In this document: piece by piece, positions 43,636 to 51,874 of the stretch | How the letters are laid out: every line of letters starts with the position of its first letter | How positions within the stretch are numbered: the stretch's first letter is position 1 | DNA from: a virus | IMG/VR virus record: IMGVR_UViG_3300044645_002754 | Coordinates: 1 to 64,000 of that record | Reading direction: 5' to 3' (one strand) | DNA length: 64,000 bases | The notes under the pieces: model-generated | Seen by the model: the letters and a program-made list of their open reading frames with translations, nothing else | Told to the model about the DNA's origin: nothing | Database searches by the model: none | Made by a program: the position numbers and the translations under genes

Positions 43636-45105
43636 ATGGCCAACACTCTGAGGATCAAGCGCCGCGCCAGCGGCTCTCCCGGCGCCCCTACCTCGCTCGC
43701 CAACGCCGAGCTCGCTTACAACGAGGTCGATGACGTCCTCTACTACGGCAAGGGCACCGGCGGCGCCGGCGGAACAGCAACCACCATCCCTGCAATCGCC
43801 GGCGCAGGTGCCTACCTCACGCTGAGCACGGCTCAGACAGTCAGCGGAAACAAGACCTTCACCGGGGACGTAATCGTCCCCACCCAGCTAACTGCCGACA
43901 GCAGCACCAAGGCAGCCAGCACCGCCTTCGTGAAGGCGCAGAACTACCTCACCGGCAACCAAACAATCACCTTCACCGGTGACGCCACGGGCTCGGGTAC
44001 GACCTCGGTTGCTCTGACCCTGGCGAACAGCGGTGTCACCGCCGGCACCTACACCAAGATCACCTTCAACGCGAAGGGCCTGGCCACCTCCGGCACCACC
44101 CTGGCTGCCAGCGACATCCCAACGCTGACCGCCGCCAAGATCAGCGACTTCGACACCCAGGTCCGCACCAACCGCCTGGATCAGCTGACCGCGCCCACCG
44201 CGGATGTCACGCTCAACAGCCGCAAGATCACCAACCTGGCGGACCCCACCGGGGCCCAAGACGCCGCCACCAAGGCATACGTCGACGCCACCAAGCAGGG
44301 CCTCGACGTCAAGGACTCCTGCCGCGCCGCCACCACAGCCAACATCACGCTGAACGGCACCCAGACCGTCGACGGCATCGCACTGAGCGCCGGCGACCGT
44401 GTCCTGGTGAAGAACCAGACCACCGCCTCCGAGAACGGCCTCTACACCGTTGTCTCCGGTGGCGCCTGGACCCGCACCACTGACGCCGATACCTCGGCAA
44501 AGGTGACCTCAGGCATGTTCACCTTCGTCGAGGCCGGCACCACCAACGCCGACTCCGGCTGGGTCCTGACCACCGACGGCACAATCACCCTCGGCACCAC
44601 CGCCCTCGCCTTCACCCAGTTCTCGGGTGCCGGCCAAATCACCGCCGGCGCAGGTCTGACCAAGACCGGCAACACCCTCGACGTCGTCACTGCGAGCGCG
44701 ACCCGCATCGTCGTCAACGCCGACTCGATTGACCTGGCTACAACCGGCATAACCGCCGGCACCTACATCTCGACCACGGTCGATGCGTACGGCCGCATCA
44801 CCGCCGGCACCAACCCCACAACCCTGTCTGGCTACGGCATCGTCGATGCCCAGCCTCTCGACGCCACGCTGACCGCCCTGGCCGGCGTCACCACGAGCGC
44901 GAACCAGCTCATCTACGCCACTGGCTCCGACGCCTTCACCACCACGAGCCTGACCGCCTTCGGCCGCAGCATCCTCGACGACGCCGACGCCACCGCAGGG
45001 CGCACCACCCTGGGCCTCGGCACCATCGCCACACAAAACGCCAACAACGTGGCCATCACCGGTGGGACGATCGACAACATCGACCTCGACGGCGGCGTCT
45101 TCTAA
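43636..45105 (+). CDS. Tail fibre protein (489 aa)
   Basis: A 489-residue fibre. N-terminal base domain LRIKRRASGSPGAPTSLANA, then AELAYNEVDDVLYYG; middle domain (LVKNQTTASENGLYTVVSGG; AFTQFSGAGQITAGAGLTKT) homologous to the fibre at 35031; C-terminal repeats with RTTLGLGTIATQNANNV. The shared middle part between the two fibres is likely a product of internal duplication or recombination. Confidence 0.82.
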   Translation: MANTLRIKRRASGSPGAPTSLANAELAYNEVDDVLYYGKGTGGAGGTATTIPAIAGAGAYLTLSTAQTVSGNKTFTGDVIVPTQLTADSSTKAASTAFVKAQNYLTGNQTITFTGDATGSGTTSVALTLANSGVTAGTYTKITFNAKGLATSGTTLAASDIPTLTAAKISDFDTQVRTNRLDQLTAPTADVTLNSRKITNLADPTGAQDAATKAYVDATKQGLDVKDSCRAATTANITLNGTQTVDGIALSAGDRVLVKNQTTASENGLYTVVSGGAWTRTTDADTSAKVTSGMFTFVEAGTTNADSGWVLTTDGTITLGTTALAFTQFSGAGQITAGAGLTKTGNTLDVVTASATRIVVNADSIDLATTGITAGTYISTTVDAYGRITAGTNPTTLSGYGIVDAQPLDATLTALAGVTTSANQLIYATGSDAFTTTSLTAFGRSILDDADATAGRTTLGLGTIATQNANNVAITGGTIDNIDLDGGVF

Positions 45106-45153
45106 AGCGCTCCGCCGTCTGTCCAGCCTCCCTAGGCACCCGAGGACGGCCAC

Positions 45154-45336
45154 ATGGCAAACACGATCAAGCTCAAGCGCTCCGCTGTGCAAAACAAAGT
45201 CCCCACCACCGGGGACCTCCAGCTCGGCGAGCTCGCCATCAACACCTACGACGGCCGGCTCTACGTCAAAAAAGACACCGGCGTCGCCTCCGTCGTCCAG
45301 ATCGGCTACGACCTAATCGACGACGGCACCTACTGA
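45154..45336 (+). CDS. Stand-alone fibre base domain (60 aa)
   Basis: A 60-residue protein consisting only of the small base domain seen in the fibres (IKLKRSAVQNKVPTTGDLQL, then GELAINTYDGRLYVKK). It closes the rightward structural module and its last 7 bp overlap a convergent small gene. GAGGA is found 8-12 bp before ATG 45154. Confidence 0.7.
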   Translation: MANTIKLKRSAVQNKVPTTGDLQLGELAINTYDGRLYVKKDTGVASVVQIGYDLIDDGTY

Positions 45337-45476
45337 GCCCCAAACCCCGGCGGACCCGGGTCCCGCCCAGTCGTGAGCACCTTCACCGCCCTCGCATAGA
45401 ACGGGCTATCGGTCTTCCCTGCCTTCTCCAGGGCCTCCTTGACCTTCGCCCAGTTCTCCCGAGTGCGGTCGTCCAT
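45330..45476 (-). CDS. Small hypothetical protein downstream of lysin (48 aa)
   Basis: A 48-residue frame on the minus strand, from ATG 45476 to TAG 45330. The N-terminus reads MDDRTRENWAKVKEALEKAG, a charged helix, and the end is Gly/Pro-rich. It overlaps the lysin stop by one base (TGATG), typical translational coupling, so it is probably made with the lysin. Function unknown. Confidence 0.55.
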   Translation of the reverse strand: MDDRTRENWAKVKEALEKAGKTDSPFYARAVKVLTTGRDPGPPGFGAQ

Positions 45477-46621
45477 CAGTAGATCCACTCCGCCGCGGGC
45501 CTAACCCCGGCCCCGGGCACAAAGCCCCCACCCCCGCGGGTGTCCAAATGGATGAACCCCCGAGGACGGCCGTCGCCCAGCCCTCCGGTCCAGCGCACCC
45601 GGATCCACTGGTAGAAGCTCTCCAGGCTCCGGTCGACCGGATAGATGTCGAACGCCTCCCCCGTGGTGTGCTTCGAGCCCGGCACCCCGCCCACTTGGGA
45701 ATTGATCGGCTCCGGCCTGTAGAAGCTCGTCACCCCGAGGGGCCGCCCCCACGCCAAGCGCACCTTTTCAAACTCCGCAGCAGTCCGCAGCAACTTGCTG
45801 CGCACAGAAGCGCTCTGCCCCGGAACGCGGCGCCGATCCCACTGCAGCACCTCCCCCACCGTCAGGTGCGGGGTCACCAAGCAATCAAAGTCCCCCCAAT
45901 CCACCGAGGACGGCATGGCTTCGCCGCCCCGCTGCGCCTTGGACCAGTGCGACTCAAACAGGTACCAAGTACCCGCGCCCCCGGCCAACTCAACCTTGGC
46001 GTGCCCGTCGGCCGGCACCTCCGTGTATGCAGCAACTGCATAGTCCTTGCCCTTGACCACCGCCACCTTCTCCTTGTCCCCGAGCTCACTTGCCTGAACG
46101 GGCTTTTTCTTGAGCCAGGTGTCCTGCCGCGCCTCGATCTCGAACAGGATCGGCTTGGGCGCCGCCTTCACCACCTCCGGCTCCGCACCCGAGTTCGGGG
46201 CCTTCTCGTCCATCAGCCGGATCAGCTTCTCCGCGTAGGCCGGGTCCGTGGCGTAGCCCTGCTTCACGAGCTCCTTAGCCGCCGCCTCCCGCGTCGCCGC
46301 CCTGTTGACGCCCTCGTAGCCCTCCCAGTCCTTGTACCAGCGCGTCACGAGGTACTGGACACAGGCCCCGAGGTCGGGGAAGTCCATGAACTCGGCGTCG
46401 ACATGCACCCGAGCTCCGTTGATGAACTCAGTCGTCGGCTTGACCGTGCCCTTGCCCTTGATGCCGAAGTAGTTGTTCCGCCCGCTGGTGTGCTCAAACC
46501 AGCCGCTCTCCAGCGCCGCCTGCGCAGCCACAAGCTCGGGGAACTTCGCCCCCGCTGCCTTGGCCGCCGCCAGGACCCCATCCCAGCTCGCGGGGTAGGC
46601 GGTCTTCTTGCTGCTGGCCAT
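45476..46621 (-). CDS. Endolysin-like protein: glucosaminidase plus M15/DUF882-like peptidase
   Basis: A 381-residue protein on the minus strand. Residues ~10-125 fit the GH73/FlgJ-type glucosaminidase (AAQAALESGWFEHTSGRNNY with the catalytic Glu, then GIKGKG). A middle linker (about 160-225) is SH3-like. The C-terminal ~150 residues fit D-Ala-D-Ala type peptidases of the M15 group (VTSFYRPEPIN; SKHTTGEAFDI; GFIHLD), supplying the His/Asp/His zinc ligands. It would cut both glycan and peptide bonds of the cell wall at lysis. ATG 46621 is preferred to TTG 46627. Confidence 0.85.
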   Translation of the reverse strand: MASSKKTAYPASWDGVLAAAKAAGAKFPELVAAQAALESGWFEHTSGRNNYFGIKGKGTVKPTTEFINGARVHVDAEFMDFPDLGACVQYLVTRWYKDWEGYEGVNRAATREAAAKELVKQGYATDPAYAEKLIRLMDEKAPNSGAEPEVVKAAPKPILFEIEARQDTWLKKKPVQASELGDKEKVAVVKGKDYAVAAYTEVPADGHAKVELAGGAGTWYLFESHWSKAQRGGEAMPSSVDWGDFDCLVTPHLTVGEVLQWDRRRVPGQSASVRSKLLRTAAEFEKVRLAWGRPLGVTSFYRPEPINSQVGGVPGSKHTTGEAFDIYPVDRSLESFYQWIRVRWTGGLGDGRPRGFIHLDTRGGGGFVPGAGVRPAAEWIY

Positions 46622-46644
46622 GCGCAACGTGCGTATGAACCAGG

Positions 46645-46666
46645 CTATCGGTCCACTATCGGTCCA
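46645..46666. repeat. attP left arm: tandem 11-bp integrase-type sites
   Basis: CTATCGGTCCA occurs twice in perfect tandem (46645-46655 and 46656-46666). The core GGTCCAC recurs on the other side of the tRNA-like sequence (46879-46899), so these are likely arm-type binding sites of the integrase. Confidence 0.65.
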
Positions 46667-46728
46667 CTCTGTGATGCCAGATCATCAAGGTCTCAGCCAC
46701 CGCAACGCTTTCTGGAGACCCCTTAACT

Positions 46729-46772
46729 CTTTGGGGTAGTGGGGGTCGTGGGTTCAAATCCCGCCGCTCCGA
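46729..46772 (+). other. attP: attP core: 3' half of a tRNA-Pro(GGG) sequence
   Basis: The sequence reads as tRNA positions 30 to 73: anticodon loop with U33 and GGG, stem partner AGTGG, variable GGGTC, T-arm GTGGG-TTCAAAT-CCCGC, and acceptor strand CGCTCCG plus discriminator A. No 5' half of a tRNA precedes it, so this is not a tRNA gene. Such 3' halves are the usual crossover sites of tyrosine integrases, and the integrase gene lies 130 bp away. Confidence 0.8.
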
Positions 46773-46803
46773 TTCAGTAAAACCGGCACTTTCCAGTCGC
46801 CAC

Positions 46804-46832
46804 GCCGCTTCTCCCCCGAGAGCGGCTTTTTT
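46804..46832 (+). terminator. Rho-independent terminator next to attP core
   Basis: GCCGCT pairs with AGCGGC around an 11-base C-rich loop, followed by six Ts (46827-46832). It lies downstream of the tRNA 3' half, so after integration it could replace the terminator of the host tRNA gene. Confidence 0.8.
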
Positions 46833-46861
46833 ATTTGGTCGCTCCAGGGCCCAAATAGACC

Positions 46862-46867
46862 TAGCCT
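46862..46867 (+). promoter_or_regulatory. Candidate -10 box before integrase
   Basis: TAGCCT followed by G lies 34 bp before GTG 46902. The right arm sites sit between it and the gene, so integrase bound there could repress its own transcription. Confidence 0.35.
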
Positions 46868-46878
46868 GACGGCGAAAA

Positions 46879-46899
46879 CGGTCCACCTTTCGGTCCACC
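46879..46899. repeat. attP right arm: two integrase-type sites
   Basis: CGGTCCACC occurs at 46879-46887 and 46891-46899, a 12-bp period, just upstream of the integrase start. They share GGTCCAC with the left-arm repeats at 46645-46666. Confidence 0.6.
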
Positions 46900-46901
46900 C
46901 G

Positions 46902-47960
46902 GTGCCCCTCGAAGCCGCCCTCGGGGAACTCAACGCCCGCCTCAAAGCCGGCGGCCACCGCTGCACCATCGAGCAGCGCAAAGCCTCGCTTGTGCTCCGG
47001 GCCACCCTGGTGGACCGCTCCGATCCGGCCCTCAAGCGCCGCCAACGGATCAGCCTCGGCCTGCCCGCCGTCCTCGCCGCCCTCGGTGAAGCGGAGGACA
47101 AGGCCCACCTCCTCTCCCGGCAACTGCGCACCGGCACCTTCTGCTGGGAAGCCTGGGACACCCCCGAAGGCCCCGCCGCCATCACCGTCGCGGAGTTCCG
47201 CACGGCCGCCCAGCGACTCCACGCCAGCAAGTACCGCAAGGAACCCGAGCGCGGTGCCAGCGCCTGGTCCAAGAAATGGGCCCCCGCCCTGCGCAAGCTC
47301 CCGCCCTCGGGCGCCATCACCGAAGTCTCCCTGCTCCGGGTCATCCGCTCCATGCCCGCCGGCAGCGCCTCCCGCCGCGACCAGGGCAACCTCCTGACCC
47401 AAGTGGCCAAGTCCCTGGGCCTAGAGACCAGCGCCCTCCTCGAAGCCTGCCGCGGCTACGGCGTCGACAAGCTCACCGAGCGCGACATCCCCACCGACGA
47501 GGCCATCGAGGCCGCGTTCAAGCAAATCCGCCAGCCGCACTGGCGCTGGACCTTCGGGATGTGCGCTGCCTATGGCCTTCGTCCCCACGAGTGCGCTGAG
47601 CTCACCTGGCTCGAGGACGACTGGATCGAGGTCCACGACAAGACCAAAACAGGCGCCCGTCGTGTCACCCCGTGCCCGAGCGCCTGGATCAAGCTCTTCG
47701 AGCTACGGGACCTCCCGCGCCCCACGCAAAGCGCCCGCACCCTGACCAAGGTCTTCAACGACGCCCTGGACCGGGCCCAGGTGAGCATCAAGCCCTACAA
47801 CCTCCGCCACGCCTACGCCCTGCGCCTGCTGTCCAAAGGCGTCTCCGCCGACCTCGGTGCCCGCCTGATGGGCCACAGCCTCCAGGTCCACCAGTCCACC
47901 TACCAGCGCTGGATCGAGGGCGACCGCATCCAGAAGGCCATGCAGGGCATTTCGCTTTAG
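46902..47960 (+). CDS. int: Tyrosine integrase
   Basis: A 352-residue site-specific recombinase. The catalytic domain shows the first Arg in AAYGLRPHECAEL (about residue 227), Lys in KTGARRV (about 249), second Arg in NLRHAY (about 306), the conserved His in LMGHSLQ (about 328) and the nucleophilic Tyr in STYQRW (about 337). The His of the usual HxxR box is Tyr here (YNLR), a tolerated variation. The N-terminal half should hold arm and core binding domains. Start GTG 46902 lies two bases after the arm repeats. Closest partner is attP at 46729. Confidence 0.92.
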   Translation: MPLEAALGELNARLKAGGHRCTIEQRKASLVLRATLVDRSDPALKRRQRISLGLPAVLAALGEAEDKAHLLSRQLRTGTFCWEAWDTPEGPAAITVAEFRTAAQRLHASKYRKEPERGASAWSKKWAPALRKLPPSGAITEVSLLRVIRSMPAGSASRRDQGNLLTQVAKSLGLETSALLEACRGYGVDKLTERDIPTDEAIEAAFKQIRQPHWRWTFGMCAAYGLRPHECAELTWLEDDWIEVHDKTKTGARRVTPCPSAWIKLFELRDLPRPTQSARTLTKVFNDALDRAQVSIKPYNLRHAYALRLLSKGVSADLGARLMGHSLQVHQSTYQRWIEGDRIQKAMQGISL

Positions 47961-47997
47961 GTTGGGCTAGCATCTATCCAGATCCGGTTAGACCTTC

Positions 47998-48273
47998 GTG
48001 GACGAGATCCTCAACCGCCTCGATGCCCTTGAGCGGACCCTCGTGGCCCTAATCGAAAGCAAGCAGACCCCAGCCAGCAACGACTGGGTCGACTCCAAAG
48101 AGTTCTGCCGCCTGGTTGGGCTGCGCGACACCAAAGCCCTGGTGTACCAGATGTCCAAGGGCATCATCCACGGCCCCGCCATCAAGAACATCGGCACCGC
48201 CAAGCGCCCGCGTTACCGCTTCCATCGCGTCAAAGCCGTCAACCAGTTCCTGAATAGGACAGTCAGCGCCTAA
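47998..48273 (+). CDS. Putative excisionase / HTH protein (91 aa)
   Basis: A 91-residue protein beginning GTG 47998, 37 bp after the integrase. N-terminal coiled helix, then SKEFCRLVGLRDTKALVYQM, and a basic end with RYRFHRVKAVNQFL. The pattern (VDSKEFCRLVGL... YRFHRVKAV) fits MerR-like/Xis small DNA-binding proteins that choose excision over integration. A TAGCAT box lies 25 bp upstream. It converges with the polymerase operon and overlaps its last gene by 11 bp. Confidence 0.6.
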   Translation: MDEILNRLDALERTLVALIESKQTPASNDWVDSKEFCRLVGLRDTKALVYQMSKGIIHGPAIKNIGTAKRPRYRFHRVKAVNQFLNRTVSA

Positions 48274-48481
48274 CGCTTTTCCAGTACCGATCCTCTGCCT
48301 TGGCCTCCCAGGCCCGGTGTTGAGCGAGCCGCGCCGAAGCCCGAGCCCGTTTCTTGCTCAGGTTCCAGTCACTGAAGAACTCCGCATCAGCAACAAGTCG
48401 CTGCAACAGCCCATTTGGCAGCTTGCGGACCACCTTCTCCAAGCGACGCAACAACACGGCTCTGACTTCGAGCTCGGTCAA
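48263..48481 (-). CDS. Small hypothetical protein downstream of polA (72 aa)
   Basis: A 72-residue basic helical protein starting at TTG 48481, which overlaps the preceding stop (TTGA). It ends RAWEAKAEDRYWKSVRR. It is the last gene of the leftward polymerase operon. Function unknown. Confidence 0.5.
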   Translation of the reverse strand: MTELEVRAVLLRRLEKVVRKLPNGLLQRLVADAEFFSDWNLSKKRARASARLAQHRAWEAKAEDRYWKSVRR

Positions 48482-48714
48482 CCGCCCACCGAGAACAACA
48501 GCTCGACGTACCGCCGTCCATCAATCTCCATCCCACGCCCATCTCCGACCACGAGCCCATCGAAGTGGTCCTCGAGCCTGGTGGTCAGCACATCCATCAC
48601 CGCCATAGCTTCGACGACCGCGTCAACGCTCGGCGCCGCATCGATTGCCTCGGCGATGTCCTCCATCAACACGCAGTAGAAGGAGCGATCCCGGGGCACA
48701 AATTGTGGGGCCAT
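48478..48714 (-). CDS. Hypothetical protein downstream of polA (78 aa)
   Basis: A 78-residue acidic protein starting at ATG 48714 (a 7-codon longer form is possible). It contains SVDAVVEAMAVMDVLTTRLE, an amphipathic helix, and ends in a beta-like ELLFSVGG. It lies 36 bp after the polymerase stop and may be cotranscribed. Function unknown. Confidence 0.5.
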   Translation of the reverse strand: MAPQFVPRDRSFYCVLMEDIAEAIDAAPSVDAVVEAMAVMDVLTTRLEDHFDGLVVGDGRGMEIDGRRYVELLFSVGG

Positions 48715-48750
48715 GGATGTAGCGCCACTACCCAAGGCTACGGATGACCG

Positions 48751-50700
48751 TTATTTGGCATCCGCCCAAGTCTTGCCAGAGGACACCTCAGCAACGATGG
48801 GCACATGGGTGCAGACCTCTGACCCCGCCGACTCCATCGACTCCTTTAGCACCGTTCCCCAGTGCTCAGCGCGATCCTCACGCACCTCGAGGACGATTTC
48901 ATCGTGGACCATGGCGATCAATTTGGCCTCACCAGCCGGCGCCTGAACAACGTGGCGCCACAGCTTGTCAATCGCGATCTTGGCGATGTCACCTGCGGTG
49001 CCCTGCACCTGCGTGTTGATCCGCGTCGTGTACTTGTCGTTGAAGCCAACCAACATCCGCCGGCGCCCAATCGCGGTGTTCACCGCCTTCGTGGTCTTGG
49101 TGCCTTCGCTCTGCTGCCAGGCATAGAGCGTGGGGTACGCAGCTCTGAAGCCCTCGACGATCTGCCGCGCCTCGTCGAGTTCCATGTCGAGCCCGTACTG
49201 CGCGACTGCCTGCTTCTGCAACGTCGCCGGCCCCGCGCCATACAGCAACCCGAAATTGGCCACCTTCGCTGAGGTCCTGGCCTCCTTGGTGACGTCCTCG
49301 AGGGCGACACCGGTCATCAAAGCGGCGGTCTCGGTGTGCAGGTCACGCCCCGCCCTATACGCCTCTCGCATCTTCTCCTCCCCCGAGAGCTCAGCCGCCA
49401 CTCGCAGCTCCACCTGGGAGAAGTCAGCCACAACGAGCACATAGCCGGCCTCGGCAACGAACTTGCTGCGAAAATCCTTGCCCCGATTGACCTGCTGAAG
49501 GTTGGGAGACGCTGCGCTGAGCCTCCCCGTCTCAGTCCCCATTTGCCTGTAATTGCAATGGATCCGGCCATCCGGCCCCACGGACTCCAGGAGCTTTTCA
49601 ATGTTCGAAACCTTGGTGACCGCTGTCTTCCAGTTCAGGTATTGATCGATCAGCTCATAGTCCTTGCGCAGGAACGCCAACAGGTTCTGATCCAGGCTCG
49701 GGGCGCCCTTCTCATCCGGGGGTAGCAGGATGCCCGCCTGCTCAAAGCGCTCGGCCATCTGCTTCGGCGAGCGCGGGTTGAAGCCCTTGTAGACCTTGGT
49801 TCCCAGCCGCTTCGAACCGGAATCCTTCTCCCTGGTGTTGACGCTGCCATCAGGATCACGCGGCAGCCACGAGTGCGGATCATCCGGCAGGTTCGCCCGG
49901 ATCTCCTTGTCGAGGTGCTCCAGAAACAGGGTTTTCAGAGCCTCAGCCTCCTGGGTCAGCGACAGCCGCAGGTCCTCTGCCCCAGGCTTGTCGAAGCCAA
50001 ACCCGTGCCACTGCATCGTTGCGATGGGCCGGAGCACCCGCATCTCCAGCAGAAACAGATCCCAGAGCGTGAAGTTCGCCCGAATCCGCTGACTCCTGAG
50101 GCTCTCCGCCAACTCATCCGCCAGGAACGGCAAGCAGATCACGTCACGCGCCGCGTACTCGACCATCTCGCTGGTGATCTCGCCGGACCAATCCGCCTTC
50201 TGCAGCTCCTTGGCCAAGGGCAGCTTGAGCACCCGGTCCACCAATGAGCCGAGGTCGTTCTTGGCCCCGGTCCCGTTATTGATGATCTTCGCGGCAATCA
50301 TGGTGTCAAACAGCACACCACCGAGGACGATGTTCTCTCCTCGCAAGAAATTCAGATCAAACGCAGCGTTCTGCAAGACCTTTCGGTTAGGCCCTTCCAA
50401 TAAATCTCTGAGCTCACGTAACCCAGGTGAATCCCACGGCACACTCCTCTCGCCCTCGGCGCGCCAACCGTCGAGGTCAACAATCAGTGCAAAATCTTTA
50501 GTCCCAACCTGAATTAGCCGCACCTGATTCGTCAGCGGATCAAGGCCGGTCGTTTCCGTGTCAACGCCAAGAAACCCGTCTACAGCTGCGATCTCAGCGA
50601 TACGACGTTGTAATAGGCCCACCTGATGGGGACCCTGAACAAAGTCGAAATCCAGACGTGTCAGGGCATCAACCCTTTCCTGTGTTTTTAGGGATGGCAT
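48751..50700 (-). CDS. polA: DNA polymerase I, family A (phage replicase)
   Basis: A 649-residue replicative polymerase. The 3'-5' proofreading domain has GVDTETTGLDP (about residue 45) and later exonuclease residues; polymerase motif A is VVADFSQVELRVAAEL (about 423), motif B RTSAKVANFGLLYGAGP (about 481) and motif C MVHDEIVLEV (about 613). No 5'-3' exonuclease domain is present, as usual for phage enzymes. The NFG Phe corresponds to E. coli F762, which normally discriminates against dideoxynucleotides. It lies in a leftward operon with the helicase-primase. Confidence 0.95.
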   Translation of the reverse strand: MPSLKTQERVDALTRLDFDFVQGPHQVGLLQRRIAEIAAVDGFLGVDTETTGLDPLTNQVRLIQVGTKDFALIVDLDGWRAEGERSVPWDSPGLRELRDLLEGPNRKVLQNAAFDLNFLRGENIVLGGVLFDTMIAAKIINNGTGAKNDLGSLVDRVLKLPLAKELQKADWSGEITSEMVEYAARDVICLPFLADELAESLRSQRIRANFTLWDLFLLEMRVLRPIATMQWHGFGFDKPGAEDLRLSLTQEAEALKTLFLEHLDKEIRANLPDDPHSWLPRDPDGSVNTREKDSGSKRLGTKVYKGFNPRSPKQMAERFEQAGILLPPDEKGAPSLDQNLLAFLRKDYELIDQYLNWKTAVTKVSNIEKLLESVGPDGRIHCNYRQMGTETGRLSAASPNLQQVNRGKDFRSKFVAEAGYVLVVADFSQVELRVAAELSGEEKMREAYRAGRDLHTETAALMTGVALEDVTKEARTSAKVANFGLLYGAGPATLQKQAVAQYGLDMELDEARQIVEGFRAAYPTLYAWQQSEGTKTTKAVNTAIGRRRMLVGFNDKYTTRINTQVQGTAGDIAKIAIDKLWRHVVQAPAGEAKLIAMVHDEIVLEVREDRAEHWGTVLKESMESAGSEVCTHVPIVAEVSSGKTWADAK

Positions 50701-50723
50701 TGTGGTGTAACGGCGTTTTGTGG

Positions 50724-50951
50724 ATGGACCACCTCTCGCTGAAGTTCGCGGAGCAATCCGCGCTGCGCATGGTGGACAGCTGCACCGACCTCGAGCAGCT
50801 CAAGCCGCTGACTCGCAGCTTGGTCAAAGGACATTTCGAAGCCAAAGCCCTGATCTGCCTGCTGCTGGAGCAACAGATCGAAGCCCTCGGCCGAGATCGG
50901 TGTGAAGGGTGCCCATCCGTTTTCGGAACTGATCAGGCGCCAGCAAGCTGA
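50724..50951 (+). CDS. Hypothetical protein divergent from polA (75 aa)
   Basis: A 75-residue protein from ATG 50724, transcribed away from the polymerase gene only 23 bp off. The helical sequence (ALRMVDSCTDLEQLKPLTRS, then VKGHFEAKALICLLLEQQIE) is of a small cyanophage or cyanobacterial type I cannot name. The first 42 bases upstream hold two other possible starts (50658, 50694). It overlaps the end of the convergent KilA-N gene by 19 bp. Confidence 0.55.
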   Translation: MDHLSLKFAEQSALRMVDSCTDLEQLKPLTRSLVKGHFEAKALICLLLEQQIEALGRDRCEGCPSVFGTDQAPAS

Positions 50952-51697
50952 GCCTTGAAACGCTGGAGCGTCTCGACCAGCCAGGAACGGCGATAGCTCT
51001 TCACTTGGCGAGGAGCACCATCAACAAACTGCTGGCGAGTCGGGGGCTCTTCACCAAAGTCCTCGCGGTAGGCGTTCGCCACCAGGATCCCGGCGGAGCG
51101 GTACTTGGTCCGGGGCAGCACCTCTTGGAACACCTCCATCCAGGCATCGCTCAGGGTCAGCTCGTCTTCCCCAGCCAGCGCGGGCACTGAACCCGAGCTC
51201 GCGGACAGCACGTTGCTGCGCACGATGTCCTTGAACAGCAGCTCGTCGCGCTGATCCATCCCGCCGAGCTTCTCGAACAGAGCCACGCTCCGCTCCACGA
51301 GGGCGACAACTTCAGCAGCACCGAGCCTGGGCGTCGATGTTTTCTGAGGTTGAGCAGCACCCTGGAAGCCCTCAATGAACCAGCCGTCCATCCAGACCGC
51401 GAACGGCGCCGAAATCCACCGGGCCAGATCCACGGCGACTTGGGGATGGACCCAGGTACCGCCGCCATGGCCCTGACGCGAAACGATCAGGTCAAACACC
51501 GGAATTTCCGTTGTTTGGGACAGGGCGTCCAAATACTGCTGGCACCGATCCGACTCCCGGTAGTCAGACCAGCGCTTCTCATTGGCCCGGCACATGGCCG
51601 TGGCGTTGACGAAGCCGTCGGTGGTCCGGCGGCTGATCGGGGTCCCGTTCCAGGAACGCGACACCAGCTTGTTGCTATCCATCGAGAAGAAAGACAT
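50933..51697 (-). CDS. KilA-N domain protein (antirepressor-like)
   Basis: A 254-residue protein with an N-terminal KilA-N domain: GFVNATAMCRANEKRWSDYR, then GGGTWVHPQVAVDLARWISA. The C-terminal ~110 residues (RYRSAGILVANAYREDFGEE-like region) form a second domain. Such proteins act as phage antirepressors or DNA-binding regulators. ATG 51697 is used; the Pro-rich 31-residue extension upstream looks non-conserved. A TAGGCT box lies ~117 bp upstream on the same strand. Confidence 0.8.
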   Translation of the reverse strand: MSFFSMDSNKLVSRSWNGTPISRRTTDGFVNATAMCRANEKRWSDYRESDRCQQYLDALSQTTEIPVFDLIVSRQGHGGGTWVHPQVAVDLARWISAPFAVWMDGWFIEGFQGAAQPQKTSTPRLGAAEVVALVERSVALFEKLGGMDQRDELLFKDIVRSNVLSASSGSVPALAGEDELTLSDAWMEVFQEVLPRTKYRSAGILVANAYREDFGEEPPTRQQFVDGAPRQVKSYRRSWLVETLQRFKAQLAGA

Positions 51698-51813
51698 GTA
51701 GGTTGTGCGGAGCCCTGCTCCGGATGTGGTTGTCGGAGCGGCGCGGCCACCAGCGGTGAACGGTGGTGACGCAGGGGGAGGAGGTTGCACTCCTCCCTTT
51801 GCCGTATCTGGTC

Positions 51814-51819
51814 AGCCTA
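51814..51819 (-). promoter_or_regulatory. Candidate -10 box for KilA-N gene
   Basis: On the minus strand, TAGGCT followed by GAC, the same nine bases as at 56214. It overlaps an inverted repeat, CTAGCCC / GGGCTAG (about 51817-51865). Confidence 0.35.
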
Positions 51820-51874
51820 GCCCCGATTCAGGAACTGCAAGCAGTCATCCACACCAGGGCTAGGGGCATGAGGC

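Noticed and set aside
46670-46772. A functional tRNA gene
   Set aside because: Only the 3' half matches a tRNA; there is no D-arm or 5' acceptor strand before it and the anticodon stem is mismatched on the 5' side.
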